Shown: positions 35,940-45,670 of the stretch, one piece after another
Layout: every line of letters starts with the position of its first letter
How positions within the stretch are numbered: position 1 is the first letter of the stretch
NCBI GenBank assembly: GCA_013420905.1
Contig: JAAXNY010000001.1
Span: 3,410,001-3,474,000 of the forward strand
Length of the DNA: 64,000 nucleotides
Direction: 5' to 3'
Origin: Collybia mongolica
Lineage: Eukaryota > Basidiomycota > Agaricomycetes > Agaricales > Clitocybaceae
Position numbers and translations under genes: made by a program
The notes under the pieces: generated by a model
Databases searched by the model: none
Told to the model about the DNA's origin: nothing
The model's input: only the letters and a program-made list of their open reading frames with translations

Positions 35940-37578
35940 CTAGATATTTTTCTTGATTTCGTTGTCTAATGCTCCAGCTGCCAAGACACGAGACGCCTGT
36001 CCGTGCTTGTTCTTATAAAAAACGATATCTCCGTCATCCTCGATGAAGCAGCACTGGGTGAAGGTGCGATAGAGCGCTCGGAATGTGTTCTAATATTTAT
36101 GAGAACGTCTCTGCCAAACTCAAGGTAAAAAGACGTACCGTGGAGTCGTAGTTGTAGTCCTCTTTCAGAACCTTCTTAATTGCTTCCGTAACGTATGGTT
36201 GGTTATCTAGAAATATCCTGTCAGTTCCAACTGAGAGCATTGTTCGATGTTACCCACAGAAGGGGATGGAAGAGAATAAGTGGTGTGCGACCTAATACAT
36301 TTTCGTCAGCCCAACGGAGTCATAAATGAGACATAAAGGACAAACGTGGTCGTGGGAAACATTGTGGAGGAAGAAGCGGCCAGCCCAGCCCAGAAGAGGA
36401 CGGTCAACGGTAGAGACAGCTCCTCGGAGGAATGACCACTGCTTATTGCGGTAGTGGGCAATGGTAGGATCCGAGTGGTGGAGATATGTAAGCATAACGA
36501 TCCAGTGATTGGCAAGCTTCGATATAGTGGTGAGTTGAAAACGGACAACGATACAAAACTGAGCCGCTTACGATGTACGGGACGAAATAGAATTTTCCAA
36601 AGTTGGCGAGGCCAACCTCCTTAGTCCACATGTACAAAACGCACGACATGAATGTCAAGCCGAGATTGGAAGCAATGATTCCATTGCGTTCGTGAGGCTT
36701 GAACAGCGATGACGATGGTTGGAAATGCTAATAAACTCTGATTTAACAGGCTTGTGGGAAAACGGCCAAATTGAGTACTTACGTTGGAGCCAGGGGGGTG
36801 CATCGGAGAACCCATCGCATTGGTGAACAGATAGAACTGCCAGCCCAAGGCTTGCATGAAAAGCATGCGGGCAAGGGTATAGATGGGGGTCTCTTCGAAG
36901 ATCTCATGATAGTCAGAGACATGAGCTGAGCTTGCGGGAGGAAGACCATAATCTTTCCGAGTGCGAGGGACAAAGTTCTCATCGCGTTCTACGGACATGG
37001 TCGCTTTGTGATGAGCATGGTGAGTTGACCTCCAGGCATAGTACGGAACAAGGATGAACTAGTCGTGTAAACAGGGTCAGACAAGGCAGTAGTTTTGTAA
37101 AAGAAGAAATGAGCCATACAGTGTGGAGACTATAGCCAACGACGTGATTGATCCAGCTGTACTGGGACAGGGAACCGTGTCCAGCCTCATGAGCCATGCA
37201 CCACCAGCCAGCCAGTATAACGCCTTGCCAGTGCCAGTAAAGCGCCCAAAGAGACCATTTAGCAACAGTCCCAACGGTCGTCGAGAATCCGTAATCCTGG
37301 ACAAGAGACCGCGCGGCAGGGTCTATGAACCAGCCCAATTTATATACGACGACGGCGCAGATGACATCGCGCATCACGTAGAGCAGGGCTTTTCCAGTAT
37401 GTTTCTCGTGAAGGTGTTTAGGAACAACCGAGTGCACCTCCGATAAAGTGGCCTAACCCGACAATGAGGGTTGACCACGACTAATGGCAAATGTGTGTAG
37501 AATACGAACCTTGATAGGAGTGAACGGAGTGGCCATCCGTTTCTTGTATTCCGGACCATCACGAAAGAGTGAAAACAT
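35940..37578 (-). CDS. Delta-12-type fatty acid desaturase (FAD2-like), copy A
   Basis: ER membrane di-iron desaturase; delta-12 members convert oleate to linoleate. The start at 37578 gives MFSLFRDGPEYKKRMATPFT, then VVPKHLHEKHTGKALLYVMR. All three histidine boxes are present after splicing: MAHEAGHGSLSQ, STHHAHHKATMSVERDENFV and FLHNVSHDHVAHHLFSSIPF. The third is completed across an intron ending at 36297. Hydrophobic spans surround the boxes, and YLHHSDPTIAHYRNKQWSFL with RGAVSTVDRP is the usual family block before box 3. The C-terminus is KKVLKEDYNYDSTNTFRALY then EDDGDIVFYKNKHGQAS. It ends at 35940 after about nine introns. It is arranged head to head with copy B. Confidence 0.9.
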
Positions 37579-38543
37579 GGTGTGCTCTTCGATCTACAGA
37601 GGAAAAGGACCTGCGCAGAGATGAGGGGTTTGTAAATTGATAAGACGCGCAAAGCAGATGTATTTGAAGCCCCGTGTGTCGGACGGAAGAAAACCGAAGT
37701 AGATAAATCTATCGGAAGTTCTTGTTGACTGTAGCTGTCAGTTCCATTTGGCAGGCAGGTTGCAGACACTGGACCACCGCTGAAACTTGGAAATCATCAA
37801 TATCAGCTGGCACTGAAAGGAAATGGAAAGCCTAGGACCCCGAAACCGCTTTCCTTTTTACGCCGAGTAATTAGTCAGGCAACGGACTTAGTTACCGATC
37901 GTTCGGCGATCATTCTCCTTCCGTCCCCCTCGGTTACTCGGGCCCAGGGTTCACTCCGAAGCGGGCTCTTGCATGTAACATCTCTCCCTCCCTCTCTAAA
38001 TCATCGGGCTCGATGGAACCTACACAAAATACAGGCACAACCTACCGTCATTAACTATCAGCGCCAAAAAATGCCGGCATAGAACACTGGCGGATGAAAT
38101 AGCCCTTCAGCATACCTCATGAACGCAGACAATTTTCACCACATGGCTTCCAACTTGAAGAACATTTCAACTAAGCTCCCGGGGTTAATCCATTTCCGTT
38201 CACCATCTCCTCCACTTCTACCCAAACTCACTTTCACATGTTCCACATAGGCCGGGTGACTTCACATTCTTCTATCTACTTTCGATAGTCCTTCGCTTAA
38301 GGATCTTCGGAGGAGCCATATTGGAACATGACCGCCTCACAGGAGGAGTCGAGTGACAGTTGCATCTCATTTCTCCTTTCGGCTCCGGTTTGATATCCGT
38401 GTCAATCGAGTAAATATTGTGCTTTATTTTTGACCCTTTAATTCAGATCTCGAATAGAGGAAGGCAGTCCAGATAAATACCACACACCCCAGGTGGACAT
38501 TATCCATCGCCCTATCCTGTTCACAGTTATAGAGTTTTACAAC
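37579..38543. promoter_or_regulatory. Divergent intergenic region between the two desaturase genes
   Basis: 965 bp between the start codons. It contains a pyrimidine-rich tract (CTCCCTCCCTCTC, about 37984-37997) and AT-rich TATA-like stretches near 38475. Shared control of both desaturases is inference from the arrangement. Confidence 0.45.
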
Positions 38544-40290
38544 ATGGGTGCTGCTACTACCACTGAGAAATACTCAGAGGATGCCCTCCCGGCCTATACT
38601 CCTATGCCTTGGTACACCTCGTCCACTTCAACCAACAAAGACAAACTCTGACCATCCGTTTTTAGGTCTCTCAAAGAGATCAGAGCGGCCATCCCCCCTC
38701 AATTTTTCGTTAGGGACACTGGTCGAGGTTTGCTCTACTTCGCCCGTGATGTCCTGATGGCTGCAGTTTGCTGGTCGCTCGCTACCTACATCGACCCTTA
38801 CTTCAAGCAGACCGCCACTAGAGAGCTCCTGACCCCCATCGGCGCTGAAGTTGGCCGCTGGGCGGCTTGGTGCGTCTAGTAAGTTTCGTCCCTCCATTCG
38901 TGTGTGGCGACCAGCTGACCAGATCGACTTAGTTGGTGGTTCCAAGGTCTCGTCTTTACTGGTATCTGGGTTATCGGACATGAGGTTTGCTGCTCGATGA
39001 CAATAGGTTTCTCTTTACTTACAAACCGTGAAGTGCGGCCATGGTGCGTTCTCGGACCACGCGATTGTCAACAATGTCCTCGGGTTTGTTACCCATTCTT
39101 TCCTCTGGACCCCGTATTTCAGCTGGAAGATCTCGCATCATCGCCACCACAGCAATCATGCGTCCATGGAGCGTGACGAAGTCTATGTCCCAAAGACACG
39201 CGAGGATCTCGGTCTTCCCGACGAGTCTGAAGGTGCTACCATTGACTACGATGAGATTCTCGGCGACACGCCTATCTACACCCTGTACATGTTGATCCGC
39301 CAACAGGTCCTTGCATTCCCCGCTTACCTCCGTGAGTCCATATCAGTAATGGTCCTAGGAACATCTAATTAAATCTTTATCAAGTCTTCAATGTGTCAGG
39401 CCAAAAGACTTACCCCAAATGGACCAATCATTTTGATCGTAAGCCTGTTGCCGCACACATCGCACCGAACGCAAACTGACCGTAAATATCCAGCCAACTC
39501 TATCCTTTTCACCAGGGCCCAGAGAAACGCCGTGATCCTTTCTAACATCGGAATTGCTGCCATGGTTTGGGGTGTCAGCTACGCCTGCTCCGTTTATGGC
39601 GCTGCCAATGTCATCAAGTATTACGCTTTCCCCTGGCTCGAGGTCTCCCATTGGTGTACGCTTATTTTTTCTCAGGGTGTGGGGGTCTGTTGAACTTACT
39701 ACTCATTCCAGTCATCATGATCACTTACCTCCATCACACTGATCCTGACATGCCCCACTACCGCGGCAAAGAATGGAACTTCCAGCGCGGTGCCGCCGCA
39801 ACCGTTGACAGGGACTTCTTGGGATGGCAGGGTCGTTTCTTCCTTCATGATGTCGCACATTATCATGTCATTCACCACGTAAGATGATCATCAGGGTATT
39901 TTGGAAAATCATCTGACTTATTTTCGTTTCACAGTTCTTCCCAAAAATGCCTTTCTGTAAATTCCGGCCCACACGTTAACCCATGAATGACGCATATCTG
40001 ATATCGTATTTTTAGACCACGGCCCTGAGGCCACTCAGCACTTGAAAGCATTCATTGGCGACCACTACGCATTCTCTGACAAGCCTGCATTTAATGCTTT
40101 ATGGGAGAGCTACAACAAGTGTCAGTTCGTTGAGAATGAGGGTATGAATTCTTTATTCGATTTGCAAGTGTTGCTCTAATTCCCTTGCCTTGTGACAAAA
40201 GGTGATGTTCTTTTCTACCGTGACAAGAAGGGTCATGCTACTCGTCGTCCCGCCGATCAGTACAGGATCAAGTCCACCAAGTCACAGTAA
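38544..40290 (+). CDS. Delta-12-type fatty acid desaturase (FAD2-like), copy B
   Basis: Paralogue of copy A. The start at 38544 encodes MGAATTTEKYSEDALPAYTP, then SLKEIRAAIPPQFFVRDTGR, the DUF3474-like N-terminal block of this family. Histidine boxes: VIGHECGHGAFSDHA, ISHHRHHSNHASMERDEVYV and FLHDVAHYHVIHHFFPKMPF. Membrane spans include RDVLMAAVCWSLATYIDP. YLHHTDPDMPHYRGKEWNFQ and RGAAATVDRDFLGWQGRF precede the last box. The end is YRDKKGHATRRPADQYRIKS with the stop at 40288-40290. About eight introns. The third box has Tyr-His-Val-Ile where copy A has Asp-His-Val-Ala, and the membrane loops differ, so substrate or regiochemistry may have diverged. The exact reaction cannot be read from sequence. 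Confidence 0.9.
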
Positions 40291-43074
40291 ACCATCAATT
40301 GTATATAGTCATCGTCACATGCAGTAGAGTCTCTCCCAAGGAAGATCGAAATGGGGGAAGATATTGTAGAGGAATTCATCAATCATTGTTGTACACTGTC
40401 ATTTATCTATACGGATGTGACCCAAGCCCTGATATCCCGAAAGTTCAAGCTCCTTTCTTCCTAAATTTCAAGTCACACAAGAGAGGCCTCGATTCTAAGA
40501 TGACATCCTTCCAAACATATGACGCACACAATGGGTTAAGAACCATGGCGTCTAGATTATCGATGGCCCCCATTAGCCTACCCAGAGTAGATATATCTAT
40601 GCTCAATGGAACCTGATGAAAGAGAAAGGAAATCATGCACCACTGGAGCAGGACCCCCCGATTCTCAACGGTTGCGATTGGCGCCGTGTTATGCTGATTC
40701 TAGATGGGCGAAACAAGGGTCAAATGGCTCATTGATTTAGGCTGTGTGACCTTGATAGAAGAACCTTTGAAGGAAAATACACCTTAGGAGCCGGAACGTC
40801 CCTGTGAATGCGGATAATAGGGAAGCATGATCACGGATAGTCGGTAATTTGGTTCGGCATGCAAAAGCTCCAGGAAGTCATTTTCTGTCTGATATGGGCA
40901 CTCGCGGCGACGGGCTTGGAAATCCGCGAAGTGTGGGTCAACGTGACAAGCGTAGCCTAAGGGTCAATGAGCTTGTCCTGGAAACCCTCGGACGATACAA
41001 CCTGGTCAAAACTTATCAATGTCACAGCCCTATGGTGCGCTCCGTCTTTAGACCGCTACTTTGGACAGCCACAAAATTGGTGGAGGAAATTTCTTCTTGG
41101 AACGCCCACAAGCCGTCGGTTTTTTGATTATCAAAAGCCCTTCAAATTGTTTAGTACAAAGAACCTTCAAGGCGAGTAGCTGGTAATTGTCGCTCTGTTG
41201 GGAACATCAGATTGTTCGTTAGATGGATGGATACAATGGAGTGTTGGAGCTCTATAGCTTACACCGACGCATTCCAGAGGTGCTCAAGTTTGATCAGTAG
41301 ATAAGATAAGAATGCAATCATGTGACACAAGGGGTCCATGCATCCACCAATTCTCGAGCCCTAAATATAATTAGTCCTTCAATTATTATTATAATACTTT
41401 AGAAATCGGGTTTGTCCTCTCATTTAATACAGCATTTTCCCGAGAGCGATAAGAAAACAGGCGAAATTTCGAGGTACAGTTTTTGGTGTTCACAAATAGC
41501 GGTCTTAAGGTGGAGCGCGCCCTAGATGAGGTTCTCTGACGACAACGAGCCCCCGTGCCTTGAGAGAAGCAAGGTGGATTCTATACATGCATAGCACGGT
41601 GTGATGCGGACAAACTTTGGGTCTCTACGGAAATGCTTAGCAATAGCATGGTGCACGCGGCCAATGAGAGAGCGTCACCCAGTCCAAGGGTACAAAATCG
41701 CCGGGCAGCTCAAGACAGTACAGGGACAAATGGAGAACCAAGAAACTGGATGCACATGGAATACAGCGTCATCCCTTTGAAAGATGCCGAATTCTTCAGA
41801 TCCAGAGTATAAGAGCGCACCGGGGCTGTTATAAGCCTGAGAAGCCTGGGTTAGGACGAGGTGTGTCAAACGTTCGAAGCCAGTTTTTGGCCAAGCGCAT
41901 GTTAGGTATCTTCCATGGAACCCGGTGCATCGAGACTCCTAGACACCAAGCTTTGTGGCAATGTGTAAAGATATGCAGTGGCCAACTAAGATCCGCAAGC
42001 TTGAGGAGCCCTTCTCTTAAGCTTCAGTGTGGGTCAACGGCCATCACGAGTGCGGACCAGGACAAGCGTAGACCGCTGGTACGGGGTCCAAAATCATCAG
42101 AACCTTGGGGGCCTTGAGGTATCTCTAATTAACGTCGAGTCAAAAGAGCCTGCAGCTGATCAGAGCAACCCAGCTCCTTTCCGATGACGAGGCGTCGACT
42201 CTTTCAACTTGGGAGTCATTCTGAGTTTACCATAAATTAAATAAACATACAAACATCATCGCCAGGAGTTAGGTGTGTGGTGGTCTTTATTTGCAATGTG
42301 GATATTCTGAACGAGGGAGACCCAAATTACGAACCTAAAAACGCCTTTGTAGTTGGTCAGGGCATTGAAATTTGACCTACTCTCTACGATTTCACAAAAG
42401 TAAAGGACTCGGATCGGGAGGGGCCGCCACCTAGTCATAAATTGCCAGATAAGTTATCTAGCAAACTGATGGGTTCGGAAGTGCATCACTCTTAGTATTA
42501 TTGTAGGACTTCCGTGTGTTGTTGATACTTGAGAATACAATAGTTTACCATGGAGAGGATGACATTGACAGAGGGCGGGGCCTAGGCGGGACAAAGAGCC
42601 AGCAGAGGGGGATAACCAAACACAAGTAAATAAAGGGTTCCATTGTTCTCACCACGAGGTTCTCCCAAAAAGGCAATTCATCAAAAACTTCATTGTTTTC
42701 CTCGACAGCAACGGCGCACAATGGAATCCTATTGTGCGCGGCTTTCTATGCAACTTTCTTCTATAAAGGTCCTAAGTTCATTTCCTATTTCCTCACCCAG
42801 TTTTGACTCGGCTCTTCTGCTCACTCATCTCAAGAACTGTTTCGTTCGCTCCTGGATATCCGTCTGTATCAACATTCTCTCTCTCTCTCTCTGGTTAGTT
42901 TATATCAGGAAACCACTTTCATTTACAATCCTAACTATTCATCTCTAGATATAAGAACTCCCTAAAGGACTCTTTTAACGCCTAGTCAAGACTAAATCTC
43001 ATCTTATCGCCGGTCGATTTACGCCTAAAACAAACACATTTTTCTCGTTCAATCCACCATTCACCACAGTTCCA
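40291..43074. other. 2.8 kb intergenic region
   Basis: No gene recognised. A CT dinucleotide run (about 42876-42892) lies within a pyrimidine-rich stretch upstream of the next gene, as is common in fungal promoters and 5' leaders. Open frames around 40.3-42.1 kb match nothing known to me. Confidence 0.5.
42876..42892. repeat. CT dinucleotide repeat in a probable 5' leader
   Basis: About eight TC/CT units, 180 bp upstream of the ATG at 43075. CT-rich blocks near transcription starts are typical of strongly expressed fungal genes. Confidence 0.7.
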
Positions 43075-44091
43075 ATGGCTTTTAATACGCAGTCCACCAT
43101 CTCCGCCATCCCCACGAGCATCGCGCAAGCTATAGATTTCTTGACGCGCCCTCTAGTCTTAATCCACTCCCCGACCAAGGTCGCATCCCTGCAACTGATT
43201 CTCCAATCAATTCTCACCGCCACCTACCTTCCTACTCCCCAAAATAACCATCCCCGCATGATCTTCACCCTATCGCCAACGTCACTTCCACCCCGCCCCA
43301 TCTATGCTGCTTGCATCGCGTCAGGTGTCCAGTGGTCCGACTGGATTTCGGTCCTCGGTGGAACTCCTTTTGAACTCGTCATCGATTCTTCTTTCGTGAG
43401 AGTTCGAGCTGGGGACAAAACTGCCAGTGTCTGGCAGGCACCTGCTTCACATTTTCGCGCCGCATCTTCCATTCAAGCATCTCTCCGCGCCACAGTGAGC
43501 TCTGCCCTCGCGCGCGCCAAATCTCGCACTCTCGCACAGCAGTTGCTTGAGTCTGACCATGAAGATGAGGAAGCTGAGGAAATCTTCACCATGATCTCCA
43601 AGACGACTATGGTTTCCCCCACTCCCACTCGTGGCTCATTCCACATCACACTACCTGTCTCCCCACCATCCCCTGACAGCTCCCGCCCCAGCTCTCGCTC
43701 TTCGAACCTATCTGGATTCTCCTTCTCCTCTGAGGAGAGCGTGTCCTCTATGTCCTCAGCGCCCTCCGTGGCTTCTGCTAAGGCGGCCTTCCTCGCTGCA
43801 GATCATATTAGGGTTGAACCCAAACCCCAAGTCACCTTCCGCCGTGAGCGCACCTCTCCGGTATATGTTGACAATTCGAAGAAAGAAATTACGAAGTACT
43901 CTTATGAAGGTGGAGTCAGCACTGTCCTCACTGGTGGCGTTATGCTAGGTGGCAAAACTTCCCCGCCCAAGCCCATCAAGCCGGTCGTGACCCGACCAGT
44001 CTGGACTAGTCTTAAAAGGGCACAAGCACCAGCAAGTACCACGATGACAGCGGACAAGAACAGCAACTGGAGGCGCACTGCCCGCGTATAA
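43075..44091 (+). CDS. Conserved Agaricomycete protein of unknown function, Ser/Pro-rich
   Basis: Intronless, 338 residues, starting MAFNTQSTISAIPTSIAQAI. The N-terminal 150 residues look folded (LQLILQSILTATYLPTPQN, FTLSPTSLPPRPIYAACIAS, GVQWSDWISVLGGTPFELVI). A Ser/Pro-rich central region follows (VSPPSPDSSRPSSRSSNLSG). A short basic C-terminal part, KKEITKYSYEGGVSTVLTGG then NSNWRRTARV, resembles a tail I associate with abundant Agaricomycete unknown proteins. No catalytic motif, signal peptide or membrane span. The coding bias is strong (C-ending codons), and a CT-rich leader precedes it, both suggesting high expression. Function is unknown. Confidence 0.75.
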   Translation: MAFNTQSTISAIPTSIAQAIDFLTRPLVLIHSPTKVASLQLILQSILTATYLPTPQNNHPRMIFTLSPTSLPPRPIYAACIASGVQWSDWISVLGGTPFELVIDSSFVRVRAGDKTASVWQAPASHFRAASSIQASLRATVSSALARAKSRTLAQQLLESDHEDEEAEEIFTMISKTTMVSPTPTRGSFHITLPVSPPSPDSSRPSSRSSNLSGFSFSSEESVSSMSSAPSVASAKAAFLAADHIRVEPKPQVTFRRERTSPVYVDNSKKEITKYSYEGGVSTVLTGGVMLGGKTSPPKPIKPVVTRPVWTSLKRAQAPASTTMTADKNSNWRRTARV

Positions 44092-44413
44092 AATTCCACG
44101 ATATAACTCATTTCGTATTCTTGACACAAATCCAGATGACAACTACTTTGATCATTTTATTTTCATATCTAACTTTTCAATCCTATATTTGTAGCACCAC
44201 TCTTTCGCAGGCATCGAACTCTCATCGTCTCTTCAACGTTTATATCACGATCTCCTTGAACAGTATGATTATACGAATCTCAGGTATTTTTTTTTAAACA
44301 AATGCTGTAATTTTGGGCTAGTCCTCCTTGTTGTTACCCTTGTATCATTACCCTCATGTATCTAGATTGGACCTCGTGTAATTCAAAATTTGCTTCATAA
44401 CATTTCTTGTAAA

Positions 44414-44421
44414 GATTTGAA
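44414..44421. repeat. 8 bp target-site duplication, left copy
   Basis: GATTTGAA, immediately outside the left terminal inverted repeat; the identical octamer lies directly outside the right one at 45394-45401. Confidence 0.8.
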
Positions 44422-44460
44422 CAAGGGGGTTTCAGGAAAAAAATTCCCCATATCAGGTCG
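44422..44460 (+). repeat. Left terminal inverted repeat
   Basis: Starts CAAGGGGGTTTC and contains CCATATCAGGTCG. Pairs with 45355-45393 in inverse orientation; the first 12 bp are identical, and about 29 of 39 positions match. Confidence 0.8.
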
Positions 44461-44475
44461 ATTTTTTTTTCTAAG

Positions 44476-44500
44476 GACCTCGAGGGGGGAACTAACTAAC
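44476..44500 (+). repeat. Subterminal direct repeat, left copy
   Basis: Reads GACCTCGAGGGGGG then AACTAACTAAC. A near-identical copy in the same orientation is at 45330-45354. It may be a transposase-binding site (inference). Confidence 0.7.
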
Positions 44501-44554
44501 AGTGGTGGGAAATAATTTCCAAATAAGGATATACTAGGAAGCACCCTTATCGCC

Positions 44555-45207
44555 CTACTGTCGCCGCCGCCGTCCTAGACGTCTCTGACTGTTCCCACTT
44601 GCCTCGCATGCTTCGCGGACCCAACTGCTAACGGAGTACTCCAGGTCAACACATTGGAGGTGTTACTATAGGCCGTTTCAGTGGTATGTGACTCGCTTTC
44701 GAGGAATGTTTCAAAACTCACCCATCCTGTCTCGCATCCTGCAGATTTGCATCTGATGATGCCCTCACCCCTCGATATCTCACTCTCAGTCACAGCCTGG
44801 CCGCATGTACATACCTCCAGTATTGCATGCAAGTCTCTCGCCTTCCGTTTTCGGCCTAGACGTGTGGCCGGACCGTCAAGTGTGAACGGGTGGTTGCCCG
44901 TCTCCTCTGGGTCCCTGGTCGGCATTGCCATTTCTACCGCCGGTGGATCATCACTCGGAACATCGGGAGAGGCCGGTGCAGGTTCAGCTGGGCTCTGAGT
45001 CGGCGTCGGTGGTGACAAGGGCTGGGGTGAGTGCCGAATTTGGTGGTTTTCATCCCACTCATCGCTAAGCCGTCCTTGAGCGTCTGATGGCCCGTCTTCT
45101 TCCTCTAGATCACTTGAACACAACCATCGTCTCCAACTATAAGTGCCTTTCCATAGTTTGAGTACAATGTTTATTTCAATCATATTGTCACACACCTCAC
45201 TGGCCAT
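44555..45207 (-). pseudogene. Decayed Cys-rich zinc-finger gene carried inside the mobile element
   Basis: An open frame starts with ATG at 45207 (MASEVCDNMIEIN) and runs through a Pro/Ser/acidic middle (SPQPLSPPTPTQSPAEPAP) and a basic patch (GRKRKARDLH). It ends in a zinc-binding-type block: VCTCGQAVTESEISRGEG, IIRCKSAGCETGW. A good intron (GTGAGT donor, CTATAG acceptor) follows. The next exon in the matching frame reads HLQCVDLEYSVSSWVREACE and ends in an Arg-rich tail at 44555, but its first codon is TAA where the family has Tyr (W-Y-H-L-x-C). A second expected Cys is Arg (WVREACE). I therefore read it as a once functional CxCG...CxxxGC...WYHLxC zinc finger, a family I associate with Agaricomycete genomes, now broken. 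Retaining the intron would give an unrelated tail ending near 44575. Confidence 0.6.
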
Positions 45208-45329
45208 GTCGCGTCCTGCCGTCCTCTCTTGGCGCTTCTCTTCCAAAAAGGGAGCTGTCGGTGAGCTTCGCTCGCATCAAAACGCTACCCCGCACACCTG
45301 ATCACATGATTACAAAAAAATATTTTAAC

Positions 45330-45354
45330 GACCTCGGGGGGCCAACTAACTAAC
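45330..45354 (+). repeat. Subterminal direct repeat, right copy
   Basis: Reads GACCTCGGGGGGCC then AACTAACTAAC, in the same orientation as the left copy at 44476-44500, although the element's termini are inverted. Confidence 0.7.
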
Positions 45355-45393
45355 CGTCCTGATATGGTAAATTCAAACTCCGAAACCCCCTTG
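45355..45393 (-). repeat. Right terminal inverted repeat
   Basis: Ends GAAACCCCCTTG, the exact inverse of the left terminus, and contains CGTCCTGATATGG, the inverse of the left CCATATCAGG block. Confidence 0.8.
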
Positions 45394-45401
45394 GATTTGA
45401 A
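45394..45401. repeat. 8 bp target-site duplication, right copy
   Basis: GATTTGAA, identical to 44414-44421. Confidence 0.8.
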
Positions 45402-45670
45402 TACCTACAACGGTTCGGGAATTACCGGTCAATGGTAACTTATCCTAAATTTAGGTATTCGCAATAATTCTACCGGACGGCCAGCTATCCGCAAAACTTT
45501 CACCAAGGACCATTCTCCACGACTATTATGATGCACCAGGTCGACAAAAAACAATTACTTCATCTCTCCATCTAACGATCATGTTCAGCGGACATTCTAC
45601 ACTGCCCTACAATCCAGTCAGAAATGATGACATTACTGCAAAATATAGTCGGGTCACTCAACCATAAACT

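Larger units (their letters stand above)
44422..45393. mobile_element. 972 bp DNA-transposon-like element (hAT or KDZ type termini), non-autonomous
   Basis: Both ends begin with the perfect 12 bp inverted repeat CAAGGGGGTTTC (44422-44433 and, inverted, 45382-45393). The similarity continues inward for about 39 bp (about 29 matches), including CCATATCAGG in both arms. The element is flanked by an 8 bp direct duplication, GATTTGAA. An 8 bp duplication is typical of hAT elements and also of Zisupton/KDZ elements, which are abundant in mushrooms; the termini alone cannot decide. No transposase is encoded. The interior carries one decayed Cys-rich zinc-finger gene (minus strand), centred between the ends. 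Two 25 bp direct subterminal repeats lie just inside the arms. The intact duplication suggests a fairly recent insertion. Confidence 0.8.

Noticed and set aside
45208..45246. Extending the zinc-finger gene upstream to 45246
   Set aside because: The codon there is TTG; the first ATG is at 45207.
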